Below are positions 55,544 to 64,000 of a DNA stretch of 64,000 nt, in pieces; the first letter of the stretch is position 1; every line of letters begins with the position of its first letter. The stretch comes from Helicobacteraceae bacterium. Its GTDB lineage: Bacteria > Campylobacterota > Campylobacteria > Campylobacterales > Sulfurimonadaceae. A program made the translations under genes and the position numbers. The notes below the pieces were generated by a model. It was given only the letters and a program-made list of their open reading frames with translations. It was not told the DNA's origin and did not search any database. The stretch lies in the NCBI GenBank assembly GCA_947498025.1, contig CANMJR010000006.1:37558-101557 (forward strand). Reading direction: 5' to 3'.

Positions 55544-56266
55544 ATGAAACTTTTAGATATATATAACTTTTTGGACAATCTTTCACCTTTTTTACTTCAA
55601 GAAGAGTGGGACAACTCGGGGCTTTTACTCGGAGATTTTTCGCAGGAAATTTCAAAAATAGTTTTAAGTATAGATGTGGATGAAGCACTTATTGATTCGC
55701 TTGAAGATGACACTCTTTTAATTACCCATCACCCTCTCATTTTTGGAGGGTTGAAACAGCTTGATTTTAGTAAATATCCTGCAAATTTAATTCAAAAGAT
55801 GATAAGAAAAAATATTTCGAATATAGCGATGCATACAAATTTTGACCAAACGCATCTGAACGAGTTTGTTGCAAAAGAGATTTTGGGTGTAGAGATTCTG
55901 AAGAAAGAGGGTTTTGTTGCCTATTTTGAGATGGATGAAAATTTTGATGATTTTTCTAAAAAAGTTGTATCCGCTTTTGGACTTCCACATGCTAAATGTG
56001 TTAAGAGCCATGAGAGAGTAAAAAGGGTTGCACTTACAACAGGTTCCGGATGTTCGCTTATAAGTTCAATAGAAGCAGACTGTTTTTTGACAGGCGATAT
56101 AAAATACCATGATGCAATGCATGCAAAAAGTATAAAATTATCCTTAATTGATATAGGTCATTATGAAAGTGAACGCTTTTTTGCAGAAATTTTGGCAAAG
56201 TATTTGAAAAATTTAGGTTTAGCAGTTATAATTTCATCATCAGAAAATCCATTTACATATAATTAG
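55544..56266 (+). CDS. Nif3/DUF34-family dinuclear metal protein
   Basis: 240 residues with the metal-binding blocks WDNSGLLLGD, THHPLIFGG, HTNFDQTHLNEFV and a late GHYESERFF. The family is widely conserved (GTP cyclohydrolase I type 2/NIF3-like) without a settled biochemical role. In Campylobacterota it is usually next to the FlgZ-type zinc-ribbon gene, as here. At 240 residues it is the short form without the inserted CutA-like domain. Confidence 0.88.
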   Translation: MKLLDIYNFLDNLSPFLLQEEWDNSGLLLGDFSQEISKIVLSIDVDEALIDSLEDDTLLITHHPLIFGGLKQLDFSKYPANLIQKMIRKNISNIAMHTNFDQTHLNEFVAKEILGVEILKKEGFVAYFEMDENFDDFSKKVVSAFGLPHAKCVKSHERVKRVALTTGSGCSLISSIEADCFLTGDIKYHDAMHAKSIKLSLIDIGHYESERFFAEILAKYLKNLGLAVIISSSENPFTYN

Positions 56267-56315
56267 TAATATTTATAGAAGATATGGCATATACGAAACA
56301 CCTCAAAGGAGCCCA

Positions 56316-57029
56316 ATGAACCAGCATCTTAAGCAGTTAATCGACCTCTCAAAAGTAGATAAAGAGATTGATGCATTTGAACCTCAGATAGAAGAAGCAA
56401 ATTACAATTATGAAGCAGCTCTTGCAAAAACAAAGAGTATTGAATCAGATATTGAGAATTTAACGAACGAAATTAGAGATGAGGAAGTTAAAAAGCAAAA
56501 AAATAATTTGCATTTGGCAGAACTCTCAAAAAAATTAGAAGACAATTCTAGAAAAAGCTCTGAAGTAAAAACTGAAAGAGAGATGAAATCTTTACAACTA
56601 GAAGAAGAGATAGCAAAAGAACAAGTAGCTTTTGCAAATGAAGAGATAGAAAGATTAGAGAGAATTATAGAAAATAAAAAAGAGCAAGTTGAAGCTGCAA
56701 AAGCCTCTTTAGCTGGATTACAAGCAAACTTAGAATCTGTTAAAGCCGAAGTTGATAAAAAGCTAGAAGTTATCAATAAAGATAGACAAGAGGTGTTTGT
56801 TGCAAAAGAAAAACTTCTTGGAACAATAAACCAAAAAGGTTTGGCTTTTTATCAAAAAATTCGTCGCTGGGCTAAAAATAGCACTGTTGTTCCGGTGGAA
56901 GAGCAAGCTTGTATGGGTTGTCACATGCGTTTGAGTGATAAAATTTATGCAGATGTTATTAGAGCAGATGAGATTGTTACATGTCCACATTGTGGTCGTA
57001 TTATACATGTGGAAATTAACGAAGAATAG
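56316..57029 (+). CDS. Coiled-coil zinc-ribbon protein (FlgZ/HP0958-like)
   Basis: 237 residues: a long coiled coil (~1-180, heptads such as IDAFEPQIEEANYNYEAALAK) and a C-terminal C4 zinc ribbon (CMGCHM and CPHCG). The Helicobacter relative, HP0958/FlgZ, binds RpoN (sigma-54) and flaA mRNA and is needed for flagella. Gene order nif3-this gene-waaA-rluA matches Helicobacter, which supports orthology. AAAGGAG precedes the start. Confidence 0.82.
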   Translation: MNQHLKQLIDLSKVDKEIDAFEPQIEEANYNYEAALAKTKSIESDIENLTNEIRDEEVKKQKNNLHLAELSKKLEDNSRKSSEVKTEREMKSLQLEEEIAKEQVAFANEEIERLERIIENKKEQVEAAKASLAGLQANLESVKAEVDKKLEVINKDRQEVFVAKEKLLGTINQKGLAFYQKIRRWAKNSTVVPVEEQACMGCHMRLSDKIYADVIRADEIVTCPHCGRIIHVEINEE

Positions 57030-57042
57030 GGCTTTTTAAGCC

Positions 57043-58200
57043 ATGTTCACGCTACTTTATTACACTTTAAGCGTTATGCTATATGTTGTAGCACTTCCGC
57101 TTTTAGTCTCCCTTTCTTTCAAGCAAAAATACAGACAATCAATTCCTGCTCGTTTTTTTCTTTTTCAAAATCCAAGATTTAAACAAGCGGATAAAATTTG
57201 GTTCCATGTGTGTTCGCTAGGTGAGGCAAGAGCAATTAAGCCGATTCTAGATTTGATTGACGCCAATGAGATAAATATAACCACGATAACGCATACAGGG
57301 TTTTCTGAAGCAATAAAGTATAAAGCGGATGTTCGGTATTTGCCTTATGAGATGTTTCTGCCGTTTTGGATGAAAAAGCAGAGAGTTCTCATAGTTTTGG
57401 AGGCAGAACTTTGGTACATGCTGATAGTTGCGGCGGCTGCAAAAGGAAGTAGAGTTATTCTCTTAAATGCTCGAATTTCTGAAAAAAGTGCGAAAAAGTA
57501 TTTGCAATTTGCTTGGTTTTATCAAAAGATGTTGCGACATGTGGAGATAATATATGCACAAAGTGAAGTGGATAAAAATCGCTTTTTAGCTCTGGGTGCT
57601 AAAAATATTGAAGTAGTGGGAAATATAAAATTAGCCGCAAAAGTTACAAAAACTAAAGAGTATAAAAAGTCAAAACAAGAGTGTATTGTTGCTGGAAGTA
57701 CGCATGAAGGTGAGGAAGAGGCTATTTTAAAATCATTTGTAGAGTATAAAAAGCAGAGTGACGCAAAGCTTATAATAGTGCCAAGACATCCGGAGCGATT
57801 TGAGAGTGTTTACGAGTTGATGAAAAATTATGCTGATAAAAACTCTTTAACACTCTCGAAATTTTCACAAAACTGTGAATTTGATACAGATATGATTTTG
57901 GTTGACGCGATGGGTGAGCTGAATAATATTTATGCAATAAGCGATATAGCAATTTTAGGCGGAGCTTTTAGAGGGGATGTCGGTGGGCATAATCCGCTAG
58001 AACCTGCTCATTTTGGATGTAAAATAATCACAGGCAAGCACTTTTTTCATCAAAAAGAACTCTTCAAATATGTGCATCATGTGCAGTATGTAGAACCAAG
58101 TGAGATACATAGAGCGCTTTTAGCATGTAGAAATTTACCAAGCTCCATGGTAGAAGAGAATATAGATTTAGAACCGATAGTAGAAAAAATATTAAGATAA
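57043..58200 (+). CDS. waaA: 3-deoxy-D-manno-octulosonic acid (Kdo) transferase
   Basis: Adds Kdo to lipid A precursor at the inner membrane. N-terminal membrane anchor (~1-25), HVCSLGEARAIKPI (acceptor-site Glu), VLEAELWYM, NARISEKSAKKY and the GT-B C-terminal blocks VAGSTHEGEE and GGAFRGDVGGHNPLEPAHFG. 385 residues, slightly short but complete. It sits 13 bases after the FlgZ-like gene. Confidence 0.93.
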   Translation: MFTLLYYTLSVMLYVVALPLLVSLSFKQKYRQSIPARFFLFQNPRFKQADKIWFHVCSLGEARAIKPILDLIDANEINITTITHTGFSEAIKYKADVRYLPYEMFLPFWMKKQRVLIVLEAELWYMLIVAAAAKGSRVILLNARISEKSAKKYLQFAWFYQKMLRHVEIIYAQSEVDKNRFLALGAKNIEVVGNIKLAAKVTKTKEYKKSKQECIVAGSTHEGEEEAILKSFVEYKKQSDAKLIIVPRHPERFESVYELMKNYADKNSLTLSKFSQNCEFDTDMILVDAMGELNNIYAISDIAILGGAFRGDVGGHNPLEPAHFGCKIITGKHFFHQKELFKYVHHVQYVEPSEIHRALLACRNLPSSMVEENIDLEPIVEKILR

Positions 58201-58210
58201 GGAGCCTTAC

Positions 58211-58945
58211 ATGGCGACAGATAAAGCGTATAAGCTTGTATCATTTCAAGAGGGTGTTTCAAATACTCAAGCTAAATCTATGATAGATAGAGGTTTAGTT
58301 TATGTTGGAAATAAAAAAGTTATGATAGCTCGCGGTGAACTTGATGAAAAAACTATATTTATAGTTCAAAAAGTTCAAAAAATAAAGCCGATATTTGAAA
58401 ACAGTGATTTAATCGTTGTAGATAAACCGGCATTTGTAAATTCAGATGAGATAGAGAGACAGTACAAAGGTGCTCAACTTTTGCATAGACTTGACCGTGA
58501 AACAAGCGGTGTTTTGATGCTTGTAAAAAATGAAGAGTTTCGTGAAAAAGCAATCGAAGAGTTCAAGAAAGACAGGGTTTACAAAGAGTATATCGCATGG
58601 GTTGAGGGAATAATATCTGAACCAATTGATATTGATAAGCCAATTGTTACACAAAAGAAAAATAATAAAGCGTATTCAAATGTTTCAGGAAAAGGAAAGC
58701 CGGCAAGAACTGAAGTTTTTCCTGATATTGTAAGTGCTAAAAAAACAAAAATAAAGTGTATTATTCATAACGGAAGAACGCATCAAATAAGAACGCATCT
58801 TCGTTATATTGACCATCCAATTGTCGGAGATGAGCAGTACGGAGGAAGACGAGCAAAACGAGTGATGTTGCATGCACATAAAGTCAGACTTCTTGGCATG
58901 GAGTTTATTGCCCCTGAGCCAAGGGAGTTTGTTAATTTTGAATAG
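58211..58945 (+). CDS. RluA-family RNA pseudouridine synthase
   Basis: 244 residues: a short S4-like N-terminus (QAKSMIDRGLVYVGNKKV), then the synthase domain with the catalytic Asp in LLHRLDRETSGVLML, KKDRVYKEYIAWVEG and RTHQIRTHLRYIDHPIVGD. Substrate (23S rRNA or tRNA site) cannot be told from this. AAGGAG lies about 8 bases before the ATG. It ends the nif3-flgZ-waaA unit. Confidence 0.9.
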   Translation: MATDKAYKLVSFQEGVSNTQAKSMIDRGLVYVGNKKVMIARGELDEKTIFIVQKVQKIKPIFENSDLIVVDKPAFVNSDEIERQYKGAQLLHRLDRETSGVLMLVKNEEFREKAIEEFKKDRVYKEYIAWVEGIISEPIDIDKPIVTQKKNNKAYSNVSGKGKPARTEVFPDIVSAKKTKIKCIIHNGRTHQIRTHLRYIDHPIVGDEQYGGRRAKRVMLHAHKVRLLGMEFIAPEPREFVNFE

Positions 58946-59034
58946 ACTTAAAGAAAAATAAAAGTAAGCTTTAGATACAATTCGCAACTTTTTACATCCA
59001 AAAACATTTTTGAGATTTTATAATAGGAGAGGCT

Positions 59035-60381
59035 ATGTTTAATACTTTAACTGAATCATTTACAAGTGCGATTAAAAAAATTCGTTTTCATGATGACGAC
59101 AAAGCCCTTTCCAAAGCCCTTAACGAGCTAAAGAAAAATCTCTTAAAAGCAGATGTAAACCATAAAGTAGTAAAAGATTTAATAGATAAAGTTCAAATAG
59201 AGACAAAAGCGAATGGAATTGGAAAAGACAAATTTTTGGATGCTTTAAGAAAAACTCTATATGAACTATTAGAGATTGGCGGAAACAGAGGTTTTATTTT
59301 TGCGCCGAATCCTCCAACTGTTATTTTGATGACAGGACTTCAAGGTTCTGGTAAAACAACTACAACGGGAAAATTGGCACTTTACCTGAAAAATAAACAA
59401 AAAAAAGTTTTAATTGTTGCAGCCGATTTGCAGCGTTTAGCAGCGGTTGAACAGCTTCGCCAAATTTCGGCTAAGATAGAAGTGGAACTTTTTGAAGAAG
59501 CAAACTCAACTAATCCTATTGAAGTAGTTACGGCAGCATTAAAAAAAGCCAGAAATGGTATTTATGATGTAGTTTTAATTGATACGGCAGGTCGTTTAGC
59601 AATAGACGATGAACTTATGAGTGAGCTTCAAGAAGTTAAAAAAGTAGCAAATCCTAGTGAAATTTTTTATGTTGCCGACTCCATGACAGGGCAGGACGCT
59701 GTAAAAACAGCCACAACCTTTAAAGAAAAAATCGGTATTGACGGCATAATTCTAAGCAAATATGATGGTGATTCAAGAGGTGGAGTTGCTCTTGGTCTAT
59801 CATCACAAGTTCAGGTACCACTTCGTTTTATAGGTGCCGGCGAGAAGATGGAAGATTTAGAAATATTCTTACCTGACCGTATTGTAAATCGTCTTATGGG
59901 CTTTGGAGATATAGAGGGGCTTGCGGAAAAAACTGCATCTATGATTGATGAGAAGCAGGCAAAAAAACTTACTAAAAAGATTCAAAAGGGTGAGTTTAAC
60001 TTCAATGACTTTTTAGAGCAGATGGAAAGCATGAAAAAAATGGGTAGCATGAGCTCTTTGCTTGGCATGATGCCAGGCATGGGCAATATGTCAAAAGCTA
60101 TTAAAGATTTTGATTTTGAAAACTCAGGCGAACTTAAAAATATTAAAGCCATGGTTTCTTCTATGACTCTCAAAGAGAGAGAAAATCCTGAATTGTTGAA
60201 TAACTCTCGAAAACTTAGAATAGCTGCAGGTTGTGGACTTACTCAAGTAGAAATAAATAGAATGATAAAGCAGTTTAAAAATGCAGGTAAAATGGCAAAA
60301 CGATTTTCAGGAAAAAGCGGGATGAAAGACCTTCAATCTATGATGGGTCAAATGGGCGGAGCAGGAGCTCTTCGAAGATAA
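59035..60381 (+). CDS. ffh: Signal recognition particle protein Ffh
   Basis: GTPase that, with SRP RNA, targets membrane proteins. N domain (~1-85), G domain with GLQGSGKTTT (~103-112), DTAGR and SKYDGDSRGG, and a Met-rich M domain (~300-448: MMPGMGNMSK, SGKSGMKDL). 448 residues is standard. AGGAG lies 6-7 bases before the ATG. It starts the ffh-rpsP-khpA-rimM-trmD-rplS cluster. Confidence 0.97.
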   Translation: MFNTLTESFTSAIKKIRFHDDDKALSKALNELKKNLLKADVNHKVVKDLIDKVQIETKANGIGKDKFLDALRKTLYELLEIGGNRGFIFAPNPPTVILMTGLQGSGKTTTTGKLALYLKNKQKKVLIVAADLQRLAAVEQLRQISAKIEVELFEEANSTNPIEVVTAALKKARNGIYDVVLIDTAGRLAIDDELMSELQEVKKVANPSEIFYVADSMTGQDAVKTATTFKEKIGIDGIILSKYDGDSRGGVALGLSSQVQVPLRFIGAGEKMEDLEIFLPDRIVNRLMGFGDIEGLAEKTASMIDEKQAKKLTKKIQKGEFNFNDFLEQMESMKKMGSMSSLLGMMPGMGNMSKAIKDFDFENSGELKNIKAMVSSMTLKERENPELLNNSRKLRIAAGCGLTQVEINRMIKQFKNAGKMAKRFSGKSGMKDLQSMMGQMGGAGALRR

Positions 60382-60429
60382 GTCATAAGGCATGTGAAAA
60401 TAAAGTTATGAACTTTTAGAGTTTATAGC

Positions 60430-60482
60430 TTTGCATTCAAAATGCAAATTTAACATATACAGCAAGTTGAAATATAACTTGC
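60430..60482 (+). promoter_or_regulatory. Two stem-loops in the rpsP leader
   Basis: TTTGCAT/ATGCAAA (60430-60448, loop tcaaa) and GCAAGTT/AACTTGC (60462-60482, loop gaaatat), both perfect 7-bp stems in the 118-base gap between ffh and rpsP, with the rpsP ribosome binding site about 6 bases after the second. May be a ribosomal-protein autoregulatory leader or an RNase processing site; inference. Confidence 0.4.
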
Positions 60483-60499
60483 GCAGAGAAGGACCAAAA

Positions 60500-60730
60500 A
60501 TGGCAACAGTAATTCGCCTCACTAGAATGGGAAGAAAAAAGCAACCTTTTTACCGTATTGCGGTAACAGATAGTCGTAAGAGAAGAGATGGTGGTTGGAT
60601 AGAACTAATTGGTCACTACAATCCAATGGTGGCAGAGAAAACTATGGTAGTAGATACTGAAAGATTAGACTACTGGTTAAGTGTTGGCGCAAAAATGAGT
60701 GACCGCGTTAAAAAGATAACAGGTCGTTAA
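60500..60730 (+). CDS. rpsP: 30S ribosomal protein S16
   Basis: 76 residues, full length. [22 protein letters not shown] at the N-terminus and [17 protein letters not shown] near the C-terminus are diagnostic. The ATG at 60500 (AGAAGGA upstream) is preferred to a 23-residue extension starting at 60431 that runs through the leader hairpins. khpA follows after 2 bases. Confidence 0.97.
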   Translation: MATVIRLTRMGRKKQPFYRIAVTDSRKRRDGGWIELIGHYNPMVAEKTMVVDTERLDYWLSVGAKMSDRVKKITGR

Positions 60731-60732
60731 TT

Positions 60733-60969
60733 ATGATAGCTGATTTTGTCGCACAATTTGCAAGACTTATAGCATCACATCCTGATGATATAAGAGTTGA
60801 AGTTAAAGAGGGCGATGAAGTTACAGAAATAGTTCTTTACGCTAATCAAACTGACATTGGCAAGTTGATTGGTAAAGAGGGTAAAATGATAGGCGCTATA
60901 AAAACAGTTATCTCTGGCTGTAAAGCTAAAGATGGCGTAAGTTACCGTATCAATGTCGAACCAGTTTAA
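60733..60969 (+). CDS. khpA: KH-domain RNA-binding protein KhpA
   Basis: 78 residues, one KH domain with the GKEG loop (IGKLIGKEGKMIGAIKTVI). KhpA, often as partner of KhpB/Jag, binds many small and messenger RNAs. It always lies between rpsP and rimM in related genomes. rimM starts 17 bases before its stop. Confidence 0.93.
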   Translation: MIADFVAQFARLIASHPDDIRVEVKEGDEVTEIVLYANQTDIGKLIGKEGKMIGAIKTVISGCKAKDGVSYRINVEPV

Positions 60970-61498
60970 AGAAAACAGCCTAATTCATATTGCTACTATC
61001 GGCAAAACAGTCGGTATAAAAGGCGATATGAAATTTCATATCAAATGTGATTTCCCAGAGCAATTTAAGAGTGGTGCAACTTTTTTGATTAATAAAAAAG
61101 ATACCATTACTCTAAGTGAGGTAAATCTTGAAAGAGGCATTATAAAAATAGCTGGAATTAACACAGTTGAAGATGCTAAAAAATTTACTAATGCAAGTTT
61201 GTACTCAACTTATGAAGATACTAAGAAAAACTGCCATTTAGATAAAGGGCAGTTTTTTTGGTTTGATATTGTAGGTTGTAACGTTTTTGAAGAAGGTAAA
61301 CTTTTGGGCAGCGTTAGCGAGGTTGAGAGAATAAGTGTAAGTGATTATTTAAATGTAAAAACAAGTGATGATTTAGTAGAAACTGGATTGTCGAAAAGTT
61401 TTTTAATTCCTTATCACAAACCATTTATAATAAGCACAGATATTGATAAAAAAATTATCACCGTAGTTGGTGCTATGGATATTTTAGAAGCTTCATAA
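60953..61498 (+). CDS. rimM: Ribosome maturation factor RimM
   Basis: 181 residues: N-terminal RimM barrel ([15 protein letters not shown]) and C-terminal PRC-barrel ([48 protein letters not shown]). Assists 30S head assembly with S19. Overlaps khpA by 17 bases and trmD by 1 base. Confidence 0.95.
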   Translation: MSNQFKENSLIHIATIGKTVGIKGDMKFHIKCDFPEQFKSGATFLINKKDTITLSEVNLERGIIKIAGINTVEDAKKFTNASLYSTYEDTKKNCHLDKGQFFWFDIVGCNVFEEGKLLGSVSEVERISVSDYLNVKTSDDLVETGLSKSFLIPYHKPFIISTDIDKKIITVVGAMDILEAS

Positions 61499-62202
61499 TG
61501 ACTTTTACTTTTGTTACTCTTTTCGCTAACCTTATAGAGGGTTATTTTCAAGACTCTATTCTTAAGCGTGCGATTGATAAAAATTTGATTCATATTAATT
61601 ATCTAAACCCTAGAGAATTTAGTGGTTCAAAGCATAGTAAAGTTGATGATACTGCTGTCGGTGGTGGGGCTGGAATGGTTATGTATCCTCAGCCTCTCTA
61701 TGATGCACTGAAAAATTTGAAACTGAGTAATGAAAATATTCATATAGTTTTTTTAACTCCTGTAGCAAAACCTTTTAGACAAAATGATGCAAAAAGATTA
61801 GCTAAAAAATCTCATATTGCTTTCGTGAGTGGAAGATATGAGGGTATTGATGAAAGAGTTGTCGAAGAGTTCGCCGATGAAGTTTTTAGTATTGGTGATT
61901 ATATATTAACCGGTGGTGAGTTAGCCTCTTTAGTTATGTGTGACGCTATAAGTAGAAATATTGAGGGTGTTCTTGGAAATAGTGATTCTTTGAGTGTTGA
62001 AAGTTTTGAAACACCGCTTTTAGAAGCACCATCTTTTTCTAAGCCACAGAACTATGAGCAAAGAAGTGTTCCATCAGAATACTTAAAGGGAAATCATAGT
62101 AGAATTCGCTCACTAAAATTAGCCCTGTCCGAATGTAAGACTAAGTTCTTCAGGCCAGAGCAGCTTTTAAAGCATAGAACAAGGAAATCTTATGAGAAAT
62201 AA
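61498..62202 (+). CDS. trmD: tRNA (guanine-37-N1)-methyltransferase
   Basis: SAM enzyme with a trefoil knot that methylates G37 next to the anticodon, preventing frameshifts. [45 protein letters not shown] (the knot) and [22 protein letters not shown] are canonical. 234 residues. Overlaps rplS by 11 bases. Confidence 0.97.
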   Translation: MTFTFVTLFANLIEGYFQDSILKRAIDKNLIHINYLNPREFSGSKHSKVDDTAVGGGAGMVMYPQPLYDALKNLKLSNENIHIVFLTPVAKPFRQNDAKRLAKKSHIAFVSGRYEGIDERVVEEFADEVFSIGDYILTGGELASLVMCDAISRNIEGVLGNSDSLSVESFETPLLEAPSFSKPQNYEQRSVPSEYLKGNHSRIRSLKLALSECKTKFFRPEQLLKHRTRKSYEK

Positions 62203-62551
62203 GTACATAGAAAACTTTGAAAAAGCACAAATAGCTGAGAAAACACTTCCAGAATTTCGTGCTGGTGATACTGTTCGTTTAGCAGTAACAATTAAAGAAG
62301 GTGACAAAACTCGTGTGCAAAGTTACGAGGGTGTTTGTATTGCAAAAAGAGGTCAAGGAACTGGTAAAACAATTACAGTTCGTAAAATTGGCGCAAATGG
62401 TATTGGCATAGAGAGAATCTTCCCGATATATACTGACTCTATCAGTGAGATAACAGTTATTCGTCGCGGTCGAGTTCGTCGTGCTAAATTATTTTATCTT
62501 CGTGAACTTGCTGGTAAAAAAGCTCGTATTAAAGAACTTAGAAGAAAATAA
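62192..62551 (+). CDS. rplS: 50S ribosomal protein L19
   Basis: 119 residues with [35 protein letters not shown] and the C-terminal basic [19 protein letters not shown]. Last gene of the ribosome-maturation operon. No clear terminator hairpin follows; a decayed insertion sequence begins about 70 bases downstream. Confidence 0.97.
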   Translation: MRNKYIENFEKAQIAEKTLPEFRAGDTVRLAVTIKEGDKTRVQSYEGVCIAKRGQGTGKTITVRKIGANGIGIERIFPIYTDSISEITVIRRGRVRRAKLFYLRELAGKKARIKELRRK

Positions 62552-62621
62552 TCTTCTGAGTTTACCCTCATTCTCGTCAATTTTAAAAATAAGTATATTT
62601 GTCTAAGATAACCGAAATGAG

Positions 62622-63659
62622 TGGTTAATTCCCACTATTATAAACACGTATCAATGCAGTAAAACCTCATTAACTGAAACCTCAATGTAATATTATTTTT
62701 CAAACATATTAGGCGAAATATATCTGAGATGCCATGTCTTCTTTTTGAGTTGTAAACGTATCTATATATTCAAATATTTTTAAAATACGAGTTCTCTTAT
62801 TAAAGATATATGTTTTCTGACAAGCTCCTTTTTAAGAATTTTGATAAAGCTTTTTGCGACTGCATATCATAATAGTAGCTTCTTCCGCTGTACTGGGAAT
62901 TATATTAAACTCCATTTTCTTTGGAAAATATGAGCTTTTAAAAATACTTGTATGTATTGGTTTCCTTGATATGTTTCCATCCTATGACTTGAAGCACATT
63001 CTACAATCTTACGGTTAAACAAATCTATAACTATCGCCAAATAAAGCTAGCCTTTATAAATTTTGACATAGATTGCATCACTCAACAAACTCTCTTTGGA
63101 AAGCCTCTCGATCAAACATTGTAGGAAATGATTAAAACATGCTTTGTGAATTGCATCAGATTTATTATTAGATTTGTGTTTATATGTATTGCACAATAAA
63201 ATCTAGCTTTGCTCATAAGCCTCGAAACTCTTTTTATATTTACATGTATTCAAAATGCAAGCAAACTTTTTATAAATATTACTATAACATAAATACAGTT
63301 CGACTTTTTGAATACGTTTTTTTATATGTATTAAAATTTTTGGTTTTCTTTTTCTAAGTTTTGAGATAAATATTCTTAGGTTACGTATCTATTATTACAG
63401 ATTTCATCACTTAAGAGAATATTCTTCCTAAGTAAATACATTATACTTTTTATTAAAGCATTATTTAGCTTGGATTGTAAGCCTAGCTAATCTATTTTTT
63501 TCAATTGACTGTAGCAATTTTTATTTAGTTTTTTTGCGACTCATTGATGTGCACCCAATCTAACAGCCGTTTGTTACAAGTCTAACTAAATTCATCTGTA
63601 TAAATTGGTAGCATATTCAACTCTTGTAAAATGTGTTTAATTTCTAGGGGGTCATTCCA
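62622..63659 (-). mobile_element. Decayed IS3-family insertion sequence
   Basis: No intact gene, but the minus strand holds scrambled pieces of an IS3-type OrfB transposase in order. About 63180-63280: YVIVIFIKSLLAF, then NIKRVSRLM. About 63000-63080: YLAIVIDLFNRKIVE. About 62815-62865: AVAKSFIKILKKELV. About 62700-62800: IFEYIDTF and RRHGISDI. They are interrupted by stops and frameshifts. Ends: TGGTTAATTCCCAC at 62622 (plus) and TGGAATGACCCCCTAG from 63659 (minus), both leading to AAACA, look like degraded inverted repeats. The ~1.04 kb length is shorter than a complete element, so there are deletions. Confidence 0.75.
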
Positions 63660-63660
63660 T

Positions 63661-63892
63661 AATGCGCTATCGCATCAATATTCAGCGCTGAATAGCCTTG
63701 ATTTTAAGTTTTTCTTTGCATATATTAGTAATTTATAAGGACTCTTTGGAACGATTGCAACACTGCAGTGATAAAGCCAGAAACAGGGTACACATATATA
63801 GAGGGGTGAATCCTTGAAAAGCAAATAAAATAAAATTTCAAACATATTCCAAATCCCCACAAAATTTAAGAATCCTTTAAGCAACAACCCCC
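63661..63892. other. Non-coding stretch upstream of the probable rRNA promoter
   Basis: No credible gene; a 79-codon minus-strand ORF (63675-63914) runs over the promoter and has no ribosome binding site. Two small palindromes are present: ATGCG/CGCAT (63662-63675) and a 16-bp perfect palindrome (63679-63694, core CAGCGCTG). Confidence 0.4.
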
Positions 63893-64000
63893 TATAATTC
63901 CCGTCCACAAACACAGAGACCTAAAGTTTAGGACTAGAGAAACTTCAAGTAGAAGTCATCGGGATGAGTTTGAGATCATTGAAAACTGAGCAAGTAAATA
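63893..64000 (+). promoter_or_regulatory. Probable rRNA operon promoter and leader
   Basis: Exact TATAAT at 63893-63898, preceded by two TTTAAG boxes 11 bases apart (63865, 63876), consistent with the phased T-rich upstream pattern of this phylum. Downstream there is no start codon context; instead 63974-63990 carries GATCATTGAAAACTGAG, resembling the boxA-type TTGAAAACT element of rRNA leaders and spacers. I infer that a 16S rRNA gene follows beyond the window end; it is not visible here. Confidence 0.55.

Noticed and set aside
63675..63914. 79-codon minus-strand ORF near the window end
   Set aside because: It overlaps the probable rRNA promoter, has no ribosome binding site and an unlikely composition.

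Overview
The window is a stretch of chromosome from an A+T-rich, Gram-negative Campylobacterota (Epsilonproteobacteria), most like Sulfurimonas or a close relative. I infer this from protein content and gene order, without a search. Supporting features are a futalosine menaquinone gene (mqnC), the gene strings purD-RDD-lptD-pnp-atpE, truB-csrA-ispE-smpB, nif3-flgZ-waaA-rluA and ffh-rpsP-khpA-rimM-trmD-rplS that also occur in Helicobacter, and a 6S RNA gene just upstream of purD.

Layout. 1-4.2 kb: end of mqnC, a zinc-motif-less M16 protein, recG and, convergent to them, hpf. 4.3-9.9 kb: a minus-strand pilus operon of a large MshQ-like lectin protein and three prepilin-like proteins. 10-13.8 kb: fliW, bamD, lon. 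13.8-20.4 kb (minus): a hybrid histidine kinase with a partner Hpt protein, uvrC, a DUF721/DciA-like gene. 20.4-28.4 kb: small lipoprotein, nadB, a cation/proton antiporter, guaA, hemD, and a large HExxH protein that ends like an outer-membrane barrel. 28.5-33.1 kb: TonB-dependent receptor and a two-component pair. The kinase gene of that pair is split by an 11-G tract and looks like a phase-variable (contingency) locus; a 40-bp near-palindrome lies between it and the divergent response regulator.

33.1-39.6 kb is accessory: a repeat-rich lipoprotein, a 165-bp-repeat surface-type protein, a coiled-coil lipoprotein, two RelE/ParE-type toxin-antitoxin modules, a duplicated antitoxin fragment, REP-like hairpins and then the 6S RNA. 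39.6-62.5 kb is mostly plus-strand housekeeping: purD, lptD, pnp, atpE, tRNA-Leu(GAG), cysK, an aminotransferase-fold gene, a LysR regulator, a UvrD-type helicase, truB, csrA, ispE, smpB, an M23 peptidase, a TPR protein, nif3, flgZ-like, waaA, rluA-like, ffh and the rpsP-rplS ribosome-maturation operon. 62.6-63.7 kb holds a decayed IS3-family element, followed by what looks like an rRNA operon promoter and leader; the 16S gene would start beyond the window.

The most unusual non-coding structure is a dispersed element present three times (18.07, 35.68 and 48.01 kb). It has three hairpins with compensatory base changes between copies. One copy is bounded by 15-bp terminal inverted repeats and a 7-bp direct repeat, as expected of a MITE. 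In two copies the element's right end places a ribosome binding site in front of the next gene.
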